DNA from: a virus
IMG/VR virus record: IMGVR_UViG_3300044591_002226
Coordinates: 1 to 39,143 of that record
Reading direction: 5' to 3' (one strand)
DNA: 39,143 bases
Each line of letters begins with the position of its first letter. Position 1 is the stretch's first letter. The position numbers were made by a program, and so were the translations under genes. Positions 37,800-39,143 of this stretch are shown in pieces. The notes under the pieces were generated by a model. It was given only the letters and a program-made list of their open reading frames with translations, did not search any database and was not told the origin of the DNA.

Positions 37800-39035
37800 A
37801 TGGCTGTTTCTAATTGCTTCGGTCCTATCGCCGCTCGCGCTCTTGCGACGAAGGACACCAATCGCGTGCTTGGCCAGATCGCCAAGGCACTTGCTTACAA
37901 CTCCCCGTGGGTCAACGTCCTTGAGGGTGGTGTGTTCCCGTCCGGTATTTCGGATACGGTCCGCTCCGTCGTTCAGGATCAGGCCCTCCCGAATGACTCC
38001 CTCGTCCGCCCGACGTTTGCCACGACCGCGACCGTCTGCGGACCGGTTGACTCGCAGGACAACGTCGCCACGACCGAGTACAGCTACGCTCTCGGCACGA
38101 AGCGCGGTATCGGCCCCAAGGTGTGCGTGAAGAACGGCTTCGCGGCCTACAAGGGCTCGTACACGATGGCGGAGGACTCGCTGAAGAAGCTGATGGTTCA
38201 GTACATGAACACCGACGTGCGTGCGACCCTGCACGACCGCTCGGGCACGAAGTTCGTGGCTGGTCTGTCCAGCACCTACGGCTTCAGCCAGCTCTTCACC
38301 GGTGGTGAGGCTCAGATCGACATCCAGTACGCGAACATCCCGGCGGCCAACATCGGCCAGCTGACGTTCTCGGCCCTGCATGCGGTCGCTCGCTACAAGA
38401 AGGACACCATCCTCGATGAGATGTTTGCTGACGGCACGAACGGTGCCCACTACAAGTTCATCGGTTCGGTGGACATCATCGAGCAGTTCCGTCAGGAGGC
38501 TGGCGTCAAGGAGACCCTGATCGCCCTGACGACCGGTTCCTTCAAGTCCGGCGAACGCGCCCTCACGAGCTACTCGTGGGAAACGTTCGGCAACTACCGT
38601 GGCGTCAGCTTCGGTATCGACCAGCGTCCGCTGCGTGCGTCCGGTCTCGACATCAACGGCCAGCCGATCTTCGTCGAGCCGTTCATCGGTGTTGCGACGA
38701 CCAACGGCACCGCCGCTCGCGTCAACCCGGCTTGGGTCGCTGCCCCCTTCGAGGTCGGCTTCCTGATCGGTGCCGGTTCGTTCAAGCGTCTGGTTCCGGA
38801 GCGTTACACGGGCGAAGGCTCGTTCAAGTTCGCTCCGCAGCTGGTCATGGGCGAGCTCCAGTGGCACTACGAGCTGGACAACTGTGAGAACATGTACGGC
38901 GACTTCGGCTGGCACAAGTACGAGATCACCCGCGCCTACCAGCCGGTCCGTCCGGCGGCTGTCACGCCGATCCTGTACAAGCGTTGCTTGCAGTTCGAGG
39001 TGACCGCGTGTCCGGTGACCAGCCTCGGGCTGTAA
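37800..39035 (+). CDS. Major capsid protein
   Basis: 411 residues. MAVSNCFGPIAARALATKD and LEGGVFPSGISDTVRSVVQDQ make an N-terminal arm and E-loop-like strand, followed by a beta-rich body with STYGFSQLFTGGEAQID, IEQFRQEAGVKETLIAL, GVSFGIDQRPLRASGLDI and PVRPAAVTPILYKRC. Composition (Gly, Val, aromatic), size, its own promoter and terminator, and position after the scaffold all support the major capsid protein. No protease site or Ig-like domain is obvious. It is likely the most highly transcribed gene here. Confidence 0.88.
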   Translation: MAVSNCFGPIAARALATKDTNRVLGQIAKALAYNSPWVNVLEGGVFPSGISDTVRSVVQDQALPNDSLVRPTFATTATVCGPVDSQDNVATTEYSYALGTKRGIGPKVCVKNGFAAYKGSYTMAEDSLKKLMVQYMNTDVRATLHDRSGTKFVAGLSSTYGFSQLFTGGEAQIDIQYANIPAANIGQLTFSALHAVARYKKDTILDEMFADGTNGAHYKFIGSVDIIEQFRQEAGVKETLIALTTGSFKSGERALTSYSWETFGNYRGVSFGIDQRPLRASGLDINGQPIFVEPFIGVATTNGTAARVNPAWVAAPFEVGFLIGAGSFKRLVPERYTGEGSFKFAPQLVMGELQWHYELDNCENMYGDFGWHKYEITRAYQPVRPAAVTPILYKRCLQFEVTACPVTSLGL

Positions 39036-39043
39036 CCTACCCC

Positions 39044-39108
39044 CTCTGAGATAGTCCCTCAGAGCCGCCGCCCGCCCTTGGTTTCGACCGGGGCGGGCGT
39101 TTCTTTTT
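39044..39108 (+). terminator. Double hairpin terminator after the capsid gene
   Basis: A first stem CTCTGAG/CTCAGAG (39044-39064) is followed by a GC-rich stem CGCCCGCCC/GGGCGGGCG (39069-39099) and then TTTCTTTTT. This is a strong intrinsic terminator for the capsid transcript. Confidence 0.92.
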
Positions 39109-39113
39109 GCTCG

Positions 39114-39133
39114 GGAAGTCGTATACTTAAACC
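39114..39133 (+). promoter_or_regulatory. CGTATACT promoter, leaderless start
   Basis: AAGTCGTATACT, with TATACT at 39122-39127 and the ATG at 39134. The predicted +1 is the A of the ATG. AGTCGTATACT is identical to the promoter at 1361-1370. Confidence 0.7.
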
Positions 39134-39143
39134 ATGAAGTTTG
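39134..39143 (+). CDS. Start of a further late gene (cut by window end)
   Basis: Only ATGAAGTTTG (Met-Lys-Phe) lies in the window. Its leaderless promoter and terminator-isolated position mark the first gene after the capsid; tail or connector genes are expected here from gene order in similar phages. Nothing further can be said. Confidence 0.5.

Noticed and set aside
1-39143. tRNA genes, rRNA, CRISPR array, integrase or attachment sites
   Set aside because: No T-loop-like GTTCGAATC with acceptor stem, no spaced repeat array and no recombinase motif seen; absence by eye is not proof.

Overview
The window is a slice of a GC-rich, dsDNA tailed bacteriophage (Caudoviricetes). It carries a large terminase, a portal, a scaffold and a major capsid protein, a T4-type lysozyme, a family A DNA polymerase, an SF3 primase-helicase, several recombination nucleases and its own sigma-70-family factor. 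It has no integrase, tRNA, CRISPR array or rRNA. A 713-residue portal, a family A polymerase and no visible tape-measure protein suggest a podovirus-like phage, but the tail genes lie outside the window. The host cannot be named. Both window ends cut through genes.

Layout. (1) 1-2176, rightward: the end of a large virion-type protein, a 40-codon gene, a GH24 endolysin, a DUF5872-like protein and a Pro/Ala-rich protein. (2) 14933-2173, leftward: one tightly packed replication operon. In transcription order it holds a ribbon-helix-helix protein, an HTH protein, a membrane miniprotein, a coiled-coil protein, an HExxH metalloprotease-like protein, an SF2 helicase, a PD-(D/E)XK nuclease, a Cas4/RecB-like nuclease, a possible ssDNA-binding protein, PolA, a primase-helicase, a sigma factor, an HNH nuclease and one unknown. 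(3) 14934-15076: a divergent control region with a palindromic operator candidate. (4) 15077-20222, rightward: small accessory genes in promoter-terminator cassettes, including a DUF932 protein and a stand-alone DnaA domain IV protein. (5) 24674-20449, leftward: small coiled-coil and membrane genes. (6) 25175-39143, rightward: terminase, endonuclease VII, portal, scaffold and capsid, with three glycosyltransferases interspersed.

The regulatory layout is the most unusual part. Four copies of a 23-bp box plus a second box at an invariant 17-bp spacing precede the rightward accessory cassettes, whose genes lack Shine-Dalgarno sequences. A separate CGTATACT promoter motif sits so close to start codons of late genes that several mRNAs should be leaderless. 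By contrast, the leftward small-gene operon uses a repeated AAGGAGG-(stop/start overlap) coupling element. The phage sigma factor is a plausible reader of one promoter class.

Other points of note are: a dispersed 7-mer GTATCCA (28 copies counted by eye on both strands, about 3 expected), which resembles a DnaA box and co-occurs with the DnaA-like protein; an in-frame UGA at a conserved zinc-ligand cysteine of the HNH nuclease; and an HTH-glycosyltransferase fusion preceded by two near-identical palindromes about three helical turns apart.
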